The notes below the pieces were generated by a model. It searched no databases, was not told where the DNA came from, and saw only the letters and a list, made by a program, of their open reading frames with translations. The translations under genes and the position numbers were made by a program. This document shows, piece after piece, positions 35,454 to 45,484 of a stretch of 64,000 bases of DNA. This DNA comes from Pseudorasbora parva (lineage: Eukaryota > Chordata > Actinopteri > Cypriniformes > Gobionidae): positions 44,808,188-44,872,187 of the forward strand of contig NC_090174.1 of NCBI RefSeq assembly GCF_024679245.1. The letters are read 5' to 3'. Numbering within the stretch: the first letter of the stretch is position 1; every line of letters starts with the position of its first letter.

Positions 35454-35936
35454 CTATATAGATATAGATTTATATAGATTAGTGGTCGTAACTCTGTTTT
35501 TCAGGCACTGGCCTAAACGTGATTGGTAGGAGCAAGAACGTTCTATGATTGGTCAGCACGATATGGCCGTGATCTGATTGGCTTCAGTAGACGGTGGGTG
35601 GGGTTTACGTATTTGTGGATTATTTTGAGTCTAGACGCTAGAAATGTTTCAAAATCCATGTGCTGTGCTGCAATCCACAAATGCGCAAGACGAGATCCAC
35701 AAATGCAGAGGAAGCCATCAACAAATGCACAGGAAGCGATTCACATGAATGCAACTTATGCAAGGCAGAGTTGTGGGTTTTTGACATGTGTGGATTTATT
35801 TGTGAATCTAATTTATTTTTGTGAAACTTCTGCATATATTTGTGGATCTCATTTTATTGATTTGTGAATTTATTTGTGGATAACAATAGGCTATATTTGT
35901 TTGGAATAAAGCAACAATATTACCCCCATATAAAAG

Positions 35937-36359
35937 GAGATAAAGGCGAGACTAGGCGGCTGCAGTGAGGGGAGGAGTGAAAAAAGTGCAGGCAAGCCGG
36001 ACAGTTCTCTCATCTCGTAGTGGATCAGACACACCTGCGAGATCAGTTGCGGATATCGCGGGATTCACACTCGTGCGCTCTGTTGCTGATAAACTGGATG
36101 TAATTTAAGTTCAGTTGCTTTTATATGAAAATAAATATGAACAAGACACCCAAAGTTTTTGTTATTTATTTCCATTCGAAAGACCTGTTTATTAAGCATT
36201 TTTACTTTAATTACATAGCCTACATGTTTTTATATATTTTTATTAATATGACAATAATCACATAACCCACAGAATTTTAGAATATTCATACATAATTTAT
36301 ACACCTAAAAACATGATATCAGAGTTTTAAAATCAAATATTTTTTTAAAAAAGACCCAT
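35937..36359. other. unassigned AT-rich DNA
   Basis: Nothing recognised between the foldback element and the LINE target site. Confidence 0.4.
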
Positions 36360-37112
36360 ACATCACGGTTGTTTTTTTATTTTTTTATTGTTATTTTTTT
36401 TATTGCAGAACTTGTATATACAAGATCAGGGAAATGAAGTCAGGTTGTAACTGTTACAATGAATAATAACAAGCAACAAACAAACAAACAAACAAACAAA
36501 AAAAATAATGTTCTGGATTTGCATAAATCAATAGACAGAGAAAGAAAACATAATGATAAGGTTAAGACTAATAGAATAATTCTTCATAATGCATTAAAAA
36601 TATTCGCTTTTTTGTTATTTATGAGTTTAAGGGATGAAATAATAGAGTTGAATTCAGTAAGAAAGAGGGGAAAGCTTAAAGGAGATTTCAGCCATCTTTG
36701 CTTGTGGATGAAGAATTTAGCATACAAGATACAGAAATTAACAATATATTCAAGGGACAGCAATTTTGGGTTTTCATAATAAAAGATAGTCTCTTTGTGT
36801 ATGAAGTTGTGAGTCATATTTTTGGGGGTAAAAAGGAAATAACTTAATTTAGTCCAAAAATGATTGGTTATATTACAATCACAAAATAAATGGGTTATTG
36901 TTTCTTCCACAAAACCACAGAAGGAACATTTTTCATCAATACCAGAGTATTTAGAAATAAAAGAGTTAACAGGATAAATTTTATGAAGGGATTTATAATG
37001 AATTTCCTTGACTTTGTTAGATATGCAAAATTTACTTGGTAAAAGCCAGGCTTTTCTCCAATTTATATCTGTTATAAGAGTACTCCAATAGTTCCCTTAT
37101 CGAGGGAACTTC

Positions 37113-37270
37113 CCACTGCGTCGAAACGCTTTGGGGATGCTCCCTAAGCATCAGCGAATCTGAAGCCTGAATAAACACTAGTCCAATCCGATTGGTCGTG
37201 CGTGATGACGTCATTGTGACGGCGTACCCGGAAGTATAAAAGGGGGGCCGCGCATAATGGCGGCAGTTAT
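37113..37270 (+). repeat. left inverted terminal repeat of DIRS A
   Basis: About 158 bp, nearly identical to the reverse complement of 42228-42391. It holds the CRE-ETS-TATA promoter cluster. The 22 bases outside it (37091-37112) have no match in the right repeat but do in the internal complementary region. Confidence 0.93.
37206..37241 (+). promoter_or_regulatory. CRE-ETS-TATA promoter cluster, DIRS A left
   Basis: Palindromic CRE TGACGTCA at 37206-37213, ETS-type CCGGAAG at 37228-37234, directly followed by TATAAAA at 37235-37241. It lies 125 bp before the gag start. Motif identities are by consensus; function is inferred. Confidence 0.6.
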
Positions 37271-37365
37271 TGCTCTTCAGCATAGCGCTCTCTGTTTGGT
37301 CTGTCTATTTACTGTTGTATGTCCAGTTGCGAGTGTGTGTGTGAGTGATTTTTTTAGTAAAAAGT

Positions 37366-38844
37366 ATGGAAGGAAAGAGTGGATTCAGACAGTGTGTGCA
37401 TCCGTGTCCCCGCTTCATCTCGGGATCGGATACACACCTGTTGTGTGTGCAGTGTCTGGGTGTGCAGCACGCTCGGGTGGCTCTCGAGGGAGCCGCCTGT
37501 GAGCACTGTGAGTGGCTGACACTCAGGCTGCTCCGCTCTAGGCTGGCCGTGTTCGATGAGACCGGCCAGCCTCGTGAGCCCCATGGTTCTGGACCCGCGG
37601 TCGCTGAGGCGTCACGGCGTCGCAGATCATGGGGCTCACAGCGGGATCTGTCAGAGGGCTTTGGGACTGCTGCGGCACTTTCCCAATCCTCCTCTGACAG
37701 TTCCGATGATCTTCCTCCCCGTGTGGAAGCCCGCTTTGCGGCATCTTCCCCCGGGGCGGAGGGTCCGATGCTCGTTCTCTCTGGTTCCGAGGAGCCGGAG
37801 GGCGCGGGCATCAGGGCGGGGGATGAGGTTTTTCCATCGCCTCATCCGCCCGCCCAGGAGGAGTTGGTCGAGGTGTTGACCCGTGCTGTGGCTAAACTCA
37901 ATATTGAGTGGCCACAGGAGGAACAGGAAGTCCGGCCACCCAGTAGGCTGGATGACCGGTTCCTCGCACACCGGGTCCAAACACCGCGCCGGGGTTTGCC
38001 TTTTTCCCCCGATCTGCACACCGAGGTGTGTAGATCGTGGAGAAAGCTCTATTCCTCGCGTGTCTCTAATCCCCCACTGTTGGACTATTCCAACGTCCTG
38101 GGGGCACGCGAGGCGGGCTATGGGGCGATGCCGCGGGTGGAGGATGCTCTCGCGAGCTATCTTTCGCCCGAATCGGCATCGTCCCTTAAAACCCCGGTGC
38201 TGCCCACCAAACCCTGTCGGGACACCTCAGGGCTGGTGGGCAAGGCTTATATGGCGGCTGGGCGGGCTGGTAGTGCGCTGCACACGTTATCCATCTTGCA
38301 GGCCTACCAGGCTGACCTCCTAAAAGAGCTGGATGAGGGCGAGGGTCCCTCTCCGGAGGATGTGCTGGAACTAAGGAAGGTCGCAGATTTGTCTCTCCGT
38401 GTTACCAAGGAGACGGCCCGTGCTATCGGCCGCTCCATGGCAGCAATGGTGACAACGGAGAGACATCTCTGGCTGAATCTGTCGGGGATAAAGGAGAAGG
38501 ACAGATCCTTCCTCCTGGACTCCCCGATCTCGCCTTCTGGTCTGTTTGGGGACGCGGTTAACTCCGTCGTCTCCAGACACCAGGAGGCGAAGAGACAGTC
38601 AGCGGCCTTCCAGCAGTACCTCCCTCGCCGCTCTAAGCCCGGGAAGGCTGGCCCTAGCGGGCAGCCTCAGCCGCCTACCAGCTCCTCCTCGCATCGTCAG
38701 ATGCAGAAAGAGAGCGTCGCCTCTAGAGCCCCTCCTCCGGGAGCTTGGCAACAGAGGCGGCGCGCTCACCAGCAGCCCTCCGCTCCGAAGGGCGATCTGA
38801 GGAACGTCCTTCAGGCGCGAAAGGCTGCCGCAAAGAAGTCCTAG
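37366..38844 (+). CDS. DIRS A gag-like protein
   Basis: An open frame from 37345; I prefer the ATG at 37366 (MEGKSGFRQCVHPC) because DIRS B gag starts at the matching place. The N-terminus has a cysteine cluster CVHPC, CVQCLGVQH and CEHCE, suggesting a zinc-binding fold (seen, role inferred). A Ser/Glu-rich middle follows, then the conserved block LVGKAYMAAGRAGSALH, ATERHLWLN-like TTERHLWLN and SGLFGDAVN, and a basic C-terminus ending LQARKAAAKKS. The presumed role is particle or nucleoprotein formation. It overlaps the start of the RT frame by about 100 nt. Confidence 0.88.
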   Translation: MEGKSGFRQCVHPCPRFISGSDTHLLCVQCLGVQHARVALEGAACEHCEWLTLRLLRSRLAVFDETGQPREPHGSGPAVAEASRRRRSWGSQRDLSEGFGTAAALSQSSSDSSDDLPPRVEARFAASSPGAEGPMLVLSGSEEPEGAGIRAGDEVFPSPHPPAQEELVEVLTRAVAKLNIEWPQEEQEVRPPSRLDDRFLAHRVQTPRRGLPFSPDLHTEVCRSWRKLYSSRVSNPPLLDYSNVLGAREAGYGAMPRVEDALASYLSPESASSLKTPVLPTKPCRDTSGLVGKAYMAAGRAGSALHTLSILQAYQADLLKELDEGEGPSPEDVLELRKVADLSLRVTKETARAIGRSMAAMVTTERHLWLNLSGIKEKDRSFLLDSPISPSGLFGDAVNSVVSRHQEAKRQSAAFQQYLPRRSKPGKAGPSGQPQPPTSSSSHRQMQKESVASRAPPPGAWQQRRRAHQQPSAPKGDLRNVLQARKAAAKKS

Positions 38845-41012
38845 CCTCGGCAGGGCTTCTCAGGGCGGTCCCTCCCGCGAGGGGGCAACCGAGGTTGCTT
38901 CCTTCGCGGCGCCCTGGGGAAATCGATGTGGTAATCCCGCCGTCTATGACGCCTCGGGCCACATCGATTTCCCGCGAACGCACGCTGCTCCAGCCGCCTC
39001 TGGAAAGACCTGCGGCTGGGCAGCTGGCGCGTCCGCACACAGAGACTCGTTCCCAACCACTTCCTGCCGGGCAACCGCTTCAGGGGGTCGGGGACGAGGC
39101 TCGTGTAACACCCGACGCCAGCCTCGAGAGGCTGGTTCCCTTAGTAGATTATCTCGGCGCATGGAAATGCCTTCCGAGTGTATCCACATGGGTCCTGCGC
39201 ATTGTAGAAAATGGGTACAGACTGCAGTTCGGTCAGCCTCCCCCTGGGTTCAGGGGGTTGACCTGGACCACAGTGGTACCAGAGCGGGGTCGGGTAATGG
39301 AACTAGAAGTAAAAACCTTACTGGCGAAGGGGGCCATAGAACATGTTCCTCCGCCAGACAGGGAGTCCGGGTTCTACAGCCGGTACTTTATAGTTCCCAA
39401 AAAGGATGGAGGGTTGCGTCCGATTATAGATCTAAGGGATTTGAATCGGTCACTGAGGAGGTTCAGATTCAAAATGCTCACTATCCCCATGATCGTGAGT
39501 CAGATCCAGTCCCAGGACTGGTTCGTCACGATAGATCTGAAGGACGCATACTTTCATATCTCCATCCTTCCATGTCACAGGAAGTTCCTGAGGTTCGCTT
39601 TCGGGGGCGAAGCGTACCAATATCGAGTACTTCCCTTCGGCCTAGCCCTCTCCCCACGCACATTCACAAAGTGCATGGATGCAGCCCTGGCTCCTATGAG
39701 GCTTCAGGGCATCCGTGTACTGAATTATATCGACGACTGGCTCATACTGGCCCAGTCGTACGAGGTGACGGTTCGGCATCGAGATGTCGTTCTAGCCCAC
39801 ATAAAGTGCTTGGGGCTGAGACTCAACACGAACAAGAGTGTGTTGACGCCGTCCCAGAGGACTACGTTCCTAGGGGTGGTATGGGATTCGACGACGATGC
39901 GGGCACAATTGTCTCCCGCGCGAGTCGAGACCATACTGGCGATGGTCTCAGGAATAAGGCTAGGCCACACCATCACTGTGAAGCACTTTCAGAGAGTGCT
40001 GGGGCACATGGCAGCAGCGTCCAACGTGATACCGTTCGGCCTGCTACACATGAGACCCCTCCAGTGGTGGTTGAAAACCAAGGGGTTTTCCCCCAGAGGG
40101 AATCCTTTTCGTATGATCAGGGTAACGCGCAGATGCCTTCGTTCCCTAGTCATATGGAAGAAACCTTGGTTTCTGTCCCAGGGGCCAGTGTTGGGAGCGT
40201 CCTGTTGCCGGAAATCCGTTTCAACAGACGCCTCCCTCACTGGTTGGGGCGCGGTCATGGACGGCCGCTTTGCGAGGGGCCCATGGGAGGGCCGTCATTC
40301 CTCCTGGCACATAAATTGCCTGGAGATGATGGCGGTCTACAAAGCTCTCAGGAGCTTTCTCCCGGACCTCCGCGGCCAACATGTCCTGGTGCGGACAGAC
40401 AATACGGCTGTCGTAGCGTACCTCAATCGCCAGGGAGGGGTAAGATCGCGCCCTCTGTGCAGATTGGCGCATCTAATCCTCCTGTGGTCCCAAGGGAAAC
40501 TGTTGTCCATCAGGGCAATGTATGTCCCGGGGGTTCAAAATCAGGGAGCAGACATCCTGTCGAGGCAGGGGCTGAGGCCCGGGGAGTGGCGGCTCCACCC
40601 CGAAGTGGTGGAGGCCATATGCGAGAGGTTCGGCCCAGTGGAAGTGGATCTGTTTGCGTCTCGAGAGGCGTCCCACTGTCCACTGTGGTTCTCCCTCATG
40701 CATCCAGCCCCGTTGGGGTTGGATGCCATGGTGCAGACGTGGCCGAGGCTGCGTCTGTACGCATTTCCCCCGATTGCTCTGCTCCCGGGAGTCCTGGAGA
40801 GGGTCCGTCGGCAGGGGGTCAGTCTACTTCTGGTAGCACCCCGTTGGCCGACGCGAGTTTGGTTCTCAGATATCATAGCCCTGCTGGCAGGTCATCCATG
40901 GCAGATTCCTCTGAGGAGGGATCTCCTGTCTCAGGCGGCGGGGACGATATTCCACCCCCGGCCGGAGATTTGGAACCTTTGGGTCTGGCTCCTGAGGGGG
41001 CCAGGTACCTAG
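38745..41012 (+). CDS. DIRS A reverse transcriptase / RNase H / methyltransferase-like protein
   Basis: 755 codons; the first 100 or so overlap gag and may not be translated. RT core: FIVPKKDGGLRPIIDLRDLN, LKDAYFHISILP (motif A), LPFGLALSPRTFTK (motif B), YIDDWLILA (about 328-336, motif C). RNase H: STDASLTGWGAV near 494, the CLEMMAV helix and RTDNTAVVAYLN. The C-terminal 140 residues (VEVDLFASREA ... YAFPPIALLPGVL ... LLVAPRWPTRVWF) form the methyltransferase-like module seen after RNase H in DIRS proteins. All catalytic positions are present. It copies the element RNA into a circular DNA intermediate, which the recombinase integrates. Confidence 0.93.
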   Translation: MATEAARSPAALRSEGRSEERPSGAKGCRKEVLASAGLLRAVPPARGQPRLLPSRRPGEIDVVIPPSMTPRATSISRERTLLQPPLERPAAGQLARPHTETRSQPLPAGQPLQGVGDEARVTPDASLERLVPLVDYLGAWKCLPSVSTWVLRIVENGYRLQFGQPPPGFRGLTWTTVVPERGRVMELEVKTLLAKGAIEHVPPPDRESGFYSRYFIVPKKDGGLRPIIDLRDLNRSLRRFRFKMLTIPMIVSQIQSQDWFVTIDLKDAYFHISILPCHRKFLRFAFGGEAYQYRVLPFGLALSPRTFTKCMDAALAPMRLQGIRVLNYIDDWLILAQSYEVTVRHRDVVLAHIKCLGLRLNTNKSVLTPSQRTTFLGVVWDSTTMRAQLSPARVETILAMVSGIRLGHTITVKHFQRVLGHMAAASNVIPFGLLHMRPLQWWLKTKGFSPRGNPFRMIRVTRRCLRSLVIWKKPWFLSQGPVLGASCCRKSVSTDASLTGWGAVMDGRFARGPWEGRHSSWHINCLEMMAVYKALRSFLPDLRGQHVLVRTDNTAVVAYLNRQGGVRSRPLCRLAHLILLWSQGKLLSIRAMYVPGVQNQGADILSRQGLRPGEWRLHPEVVEAICERFGPVEVDLFASREASHCPLWFSLMHPAPLGLDAMVQTWPRLRLYAFPPIALLPGVLERVRRQGVSLLLVAPRWPTRVWFSDIIALLAGHPWQIPLRRDLLSQAAGTIFHPRPEIWNLWVWLLRGPGT

Positions 41013-42016
41013 AGGCTGGCCTGTCGGCAGAGGTGGTAGAGACCTTACTCAGCTCCAGGGCTCCGTCCACAAGGAGACTGTACAGCCTCAAGTGGAATGT
41101 ATTTTCCACTTGGTGTAGGGGGCGTGAGGAGGACCCAGTTAACTGCCCAGTGGCTTCAGTGCTGGAGTTCCTCCAAGATCGCTTCTCTGCGGGCCTAACC
41201 CCGTCCACACTCAAGGTGTACGTGGCTGCCATTGCGGCTTTCCACACTCCTCTGGGTGATGGGCCTTTGGGTAGGCACCAGCTGGTTGTACAGTTCCTCC
41301 GTGGGGCTCGGAGGATGAGGCCTGTGGCTCAGTCCAGAGTTCCAACCTGGGACCTGGCAGTGGTTCTCGAGGGGTTGGCTGAGGCCCCCTTCGAGCCACT
41401 GGAGTCAGCAGAACCTAAGAATCTGACCCTTAAGGTGGCTTTTCTACTCGCCATTACCTCTCTAAGGAGAGTGGGGGATCTCCAGGCCTTGGCAGTAACG
41501 CCGACTTGCCTGGAGTTTGCCCCGGGTGGAGTGAAGGCCATCTTACACCCTAGGCCGGGCTATGTGCCTAAGGTCCCATCGAGGGTGGTCAGGTCTTTGG
41601 TTCTGCAGGCATTTCATCCTCCGCCTCACGTGACGGCGGAAGAGGGGAGACTTCACCTACTCTGCCCGGTCAGGGCACTCAGGGTGTATCTGGCGAAGTC
41701 CGCACAGTGGAGGAGATCTCAACAATTGTTGGTGTGTTTTGGCTCACCCAAGAAGGGGTTGCCTGCGTCTACCCAGACTATCAGTAACTGGATTGTCCAG
41801 GCAATAACCATGGCTTATCAGGTGCGCAGTTTGCCTTCACCTGTAGCCGTGAGGGCACATTCCACCAGAGGCATGGCCTCTTCGGTGGCCCTCCTTTCTG
41901 GGGTCCCCTTGCAGGATATCTGCGAGGCGGCGGGGTGGGCTACTCCACACACCTTTATCAGGTTCTATAGCCTGGATCTCCCTGCGACGCCTGGCGCGAG
42001 GGTGCTCCAACCCTAG
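40898..42016 (+). CDS. DIRS A tyrosine recombinase
   Basis: First useful ATG in the +2 frame at 40898 (MADSSEEG), overlapping the RT end by 115 nt. The frame itself is open back to 39161, through most of the RT. N-terminal SAM-like core-binding part: APSTRRLYSLKW and STLKVYVAAIAAFH. The catalytic domain has Arg in TSLRRVGDLQ (about 189), CPVRALRVYL, box II AHSTRG (His and Arg, about 320-324) and RFYSL (Tyr, about 356). The R-H-x-x-R-Y set is complete. This enzyme replaces the integrase and explains the lack of target duplication. Confidence 0.93.
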   Translation: MADSSEEGSPVSGGGDDIPPPAGDLEPLGLAPEGARYLEAGLSAEVVETLLSSRAPSTRRLYSLKWNVFSTWCRGREEDPVNCPVASVLEFLQDRFSAGLTPSTLKVYVAAIAAFHTPLGDGPLGRHQLVVQFLRGARRMRPVAQSRVPTWDLAVVLEGLAEAPFEPLESAEPKNLTLKVAFLLAITSLRRVGDLQALAVTPTCLEFAPGGVKAILHPRPGYVPKVPSRVVRSLVLQAFHPPPHVTAEEGRLHLLCPVRALRVYLAKSAQWRRSQQLLVCFGSPKKGLPASTQTISNWIVQAITMAYQVRSLPSPVAVRAHSTRGMASSVALLSGVPLQDICEAAGWATPHTFIRFYSLDLPATPGARVLQP

Positions 42017-42084
42017 TTGTGCCCGGTCTCCGGCTTCACACTAGGACAGGCGCTACCCTCGGTGTGGCCTAGTGGGTACTCGTT

Positions 42085-42185
42085 CCCCAAAGCGTTTCGA
42101 CGCAGTGGGAAGTTCCCTCGATAAGGGAACGGCTCGGGTTATGTATATAACCCTTGTTCCCTGAGAGGGAACGAGCACTGCGTCG
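42085..42185 (+). repeat. internal complementary region of DIRS A
   Basis: 42085-42130 (46 nt) is the exact reverse complement of the left outer end 37091-37136. 42131-42185 (55 nt) is the exact reverse complement of the right outer end 42378-42432. The two abut, so this region is the complement of a right-end/left-end circle junction, as the DIRS replication model requires. Confidence 0.95.
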
Positions 42186-42227
42186 TACCGCCACACCTCG
42201 GCACGCCTGGAGCGCATGCTTCAGAGC

Positions 42228-42391
42228 AAGAAACTGCCGCCATTATGCGCCGGCCCCCCTTTTATACTTCCGGGTACGCCGTCACAATGACGTCATCACG
42301 CACGACCAATCGGATTGGACTAGTGTTTATTCAGGCTTCAGATTCGCTGATGCTTAGGGAGCATCCCCAAAGCGTTTCGACGCAGTGCTCG
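42228..42391 (-). repeat. right inverted terminal repeat of DIRS A
   Basis: Near-perfect inverse copy of the left repeat. It carries the promoter cluster in the opposite direction: TTTTATA 42260-42266, CTTCCGG 42267-42273, TGACGTCA 42288-42295. Transcription from it would run leftward into the element. Confidence 0.93.
42260..42295 (-). promoter_or_regulatory. CRE-ETS-TATA promoter cluster, DIRS A right (antisense)
   Basis: The same three sites as the left cluster, same spacing, minus orientation. Confidence 0.55.
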
Positions 42392-43736
42392 TTCCCTCTC
42401 AGGGAACAAGGGTTATATACATAACCCGAGCCGAATTTACCCCTTGGAGTAATCTTTCTCTTCATTTGAAAGGTTTTGCGTATATGTTTGTTGTTGCACT
42501 TCCGATCTGAAATGTCAATACCATCTAAGGATAAAGCCGGATAAACGCTGTTACCTTTGCTAAACTTAAGGTGATTTTTAATTAATTGGATTAAACCCAC
42601 TGGGATTGCTTTTATCAAGGTGTTATATTCCTAGGGCGGAACTGGAAAGTTATGGAGGATCAAAAATTGCTTACAATCCAGAATATTACCAAAATCATCA
42701 AAAGTGGATATAGAATGCAATTAAAGTTATTATTAAACCATCTAGGGAAAAAAAGGGGACTTATTTCTAACAGTTATATCAGCGTTGTTCCAAAGGATAA
42801 CTTTATGTGGGGAAAAGCTACGGACAAAACACAATTTCTACGAGAGAAGACATTGTTGATGAAAGTTAGATAAGGAAATGGGTAACTTGCCTGGCAAAAA
42901 GTTACATTTTAATAGGAAAGATAGACCACCAAGACTGTTAAAGATCTTATTTGGAATAAAAAAACCATAATGACATTGGGCTCGTAAGGCATATTTTCAG
43001 CCAATTTACTTTAAATGTGTTTATAATATCTGCGAAGTCCAAAAAGTCAAGGCCACCTTCTCTCCTGTGAGGCTTATTTTTCCAAACGAAATCCAAAAAT
43101 ATTTTGTTAATTTCTTTTATAGCTTTATCATTGATAAACAGAGAGAGAGAGCAGGGTATACAAAGCGGGAGAGCCCTTCCACCTTAGATAAAAGGACTCT
43201 ACCATATAAAGAAAGATCTCTCTGAAGCCAAATGTTAAAGATGCTTAGGTTTTTATCATTTTATCAGAAAAATGTAATTGATGTCTGTTAACTGGGTTTT
43301 TAGTGATATAAATGCCTAGATATTTTACAGTACTTTTAATTGGGATACCTTCCAATGATGTCTCATCTATATCATGAATTGCAATAATTTCACATTTTGG
43401 AATATTAGGTTTTAGACCTGAGGCACATGAAAATTGTTCTATCAAATTCAGAACATTAAGTAGGCCTAACTGTTTTTTATCTTCTAAGAATAATGTGGTG
43501 TTATCGGCTAGCTGTGCAATTTTAAATTCCCTATCCAATATAGAAATTCCTTTCAACTTTTTATTTTGGATAATCTTTAGACAAAGCAGTTCTGTGGCTA
43601 AAAGAAATAAGAAAGGCGAAATCGGACAGCCCTGTCTGACTCCACGATGGATATCAAACCTTTTGGATGTCTCAAAGTTAACGATCACTGAGCTGTTAAT
43701 ACCTCTATAAAACATTGATACAATATCTACATTGTA

Positions 43737-44116
43737 AAAAAATATTGTTGGTTTTTGTTGGTTTAACTTAAAAAAGTAAGTAACCTGGTTGCCTTAAAAT
43801 TGTGAGTTTATTGAAATTAAACATTTGAGTTGATACAACGAAGGACATTTGTTTAATAAATTGAAACTCAAAATATTATTGTATCTGAACCACATAAAAA
43901 AATTGATAAATCATGAAAATAGCACTATTTGGCATGTTTCACTGCGTCATCAGAACTAAAACACACACAATTACCCAATATGCTTACAAAATCTTTTAAT
44001 ATTTTAATAAAGGTTGACGAATCGCAAAAAATGTTCATTGTATTAACTCAAAAATGTAATTTCAATGAAATCAAAATTTTAAGGCAACCAGGTAACTTTT
44101 TTTCTAAATAATTTTT
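43737..44116. mobile_element. hairpin MITE inside LINE ORF2
   Basis: 380 bp with long inverted repeats (aagtaacctggttgcctta ... taaggcaaccaggtaactt) and A/T-rich tips. Flanked by tacattgta on both sides (43728-43736, 44117-44125), an 8-9 bp target duplication. Removing it restores the LINE frame between FGKSFIQ and NVDIVSMFYRG. No coding capacity. The duplication length fits a hAT-type transposase, but the superfamily is not proven. Confidence 0.88.
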
Positions 44117-45198
44117 TACATTGTATAAATGACTTACCAAATCTGAATAACTCTAAAGTACGAAAAATTAATTTGTGTTTTATGGAGTCGAAAGCTTTGT
44201 GAAAGTCAAGAAAGAGTATGAGACCATCTGAATGAATAAAATCAGAATAGTCTAGCACATCTTATACTAATCTAATGTTATTAGATATGTGACGGGCTTT
44301 CATGAATCCCGACTGAGATTCTGAGATAATGTGATCTAACCCAGTACTTCATCTTTTAGCATAAACAGAAGCTAATATTTTATAATCTAATGATAATAAA
44401 GTAGTAGGCCGCCAATTGTCGACTAAAAAAGAGTCCTTGCTTGGCTTGGGTATAAGGGAGATAACTCCCTGTTTCATAGTAGCAGTCATATCTCCCTGAC
44501 TGATACGTTCCTTGTACATATGAAATAAAGGCAGTTTAATAATCTCCCAAAAGTGGAAATAAAATTCTACTGAAAGCCTGCCAATACCGGGGGATTTACC
44601 TTTTTTCATAGATTGCAAAGCTTTCTTAATTTCATCTAGTGACAAATCAGCATCACAAATTTGACAATAATTACGATCAATAACTGTAATACGATGTTTA
44701 ATTATTTCAATACATTTTTCACAGATGTTAGTGTCAAATTTTATAAAGATAAAGATAAAGATAAAATTTTATTTATAAAGATAAAATTTTATAAAGAGTT
44801 ATAAAGATTGCTATAAAATTTGGTAACAAATTCTGATATTTTTGGGGGGTCTTTAGAGATAACTCCATCAATGTTAAGTGCTCAAAGAGCTTTTCTCTGG
44901 CCATTTCTTTTTTTCAGGGCAAAAAACTAGAATTCTTCTCACCCTCCTCGAGCCATTTGGCCCAAGACCTTGTATATGCACCTTTAGCCAACTCTAAATA
45001 AGCTCTATCAAAGGCCATATTAATTTTTTTTTTATTATCTCTTTATCTGTAATTTTATCTTTAGCTAGTAAAACATTAACTCTATTAATCAAGTCGGAGT
45101 CATTTTGTTTTATATTTTTAAGTTCCTTACTTCTTTTAACTGCTATGTATCTAGCTTTGTATTTAAAGAACTCCCAATTCCCTTTCGGGGAACTCGAG

Positions 45199-45357
45199 CT
45201 GCGTCGAAACGCTGTGAGAACGCCTCTGCGTTAATGCGTCGTGAAGCGCCTGTAGAACCATTCCATCGGAAAAAAGATCGATCGTCGGCGTGATGACGTC
45301 ATCGACCGGAAGCTATAAAACGTCCGTGAAAACAAACAGGAACTAGCTTCTGTGCCT
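45199..45357 (+). repeat. left inverted terminal repeat of DIRS B
   Basis: About 155-160 bp, nearly identical to the reverse complement of 50333-50487, with a couple of mismatches seen. Confidence 0.92.
45294..45320 (+). promoter_or_regulatory. CRE-ETS-TATA promoter cluster, DIRS B left
   Basis: TGACGTCA 45294-45301, CCGGAAG 45306-45312, TATAAAA 45314-45320. Same order as DIRS A with a shorter CRE-ETS gap (4 versus 14 nt), although neighbouring repeat sequence has diverged. Confidence 0.6.
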
Positions 45358-45484
45358 TCAGTAAGCGATCTGTGTGAACCTGTCTGTCTATTTGGTGTTT
45401 TTGTCTGTCTATTGAAAGAGTTTTTCCACCCTTTGTTAAATATTCCATATATTTACAAAAAAGAGAAAATAAATAGATAGAGAA

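Larger units (their letters stand above)
32771..35930. mobile_element. foldback / long-TIR DNA element
   Basis: Starts tatgggggtaatattgttgc and ends with its complement gcaacaatattaccccc ata. Flanking copies of TAAAAG (32765-32770, 35931-35936) give a 6-bp target duplication. The arms are about 300 bp and rich in 'cacaaat' words. The left arm (32771-33815) is split by a solo LTR; the right arm is about 35690-35930. The 1.9-kb core has no coding sequence but holds a dispersed-repeat fragment, a minisatellite and an AT run. It is non-autonomous and the superfamily is not determined. Confidence 0.75.
37091..42432 (+). mobile_element. DIRS retrotransposon A, nearly complete
   Basis: 5342 bp inserted into LINE ORF2 with no target duplication: LINE sequence on the two sides joins in frame. 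Features in order are the left outer end, left inverted repeat with promoter, gag, RT/RH/methyltransferase-like ORF, overlapping tyrosine recombinase, internal complementary region and right inverted repeat. All three frames are open over their full length. It is opposite in orientation to the LINE. Confidence 0.95.
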
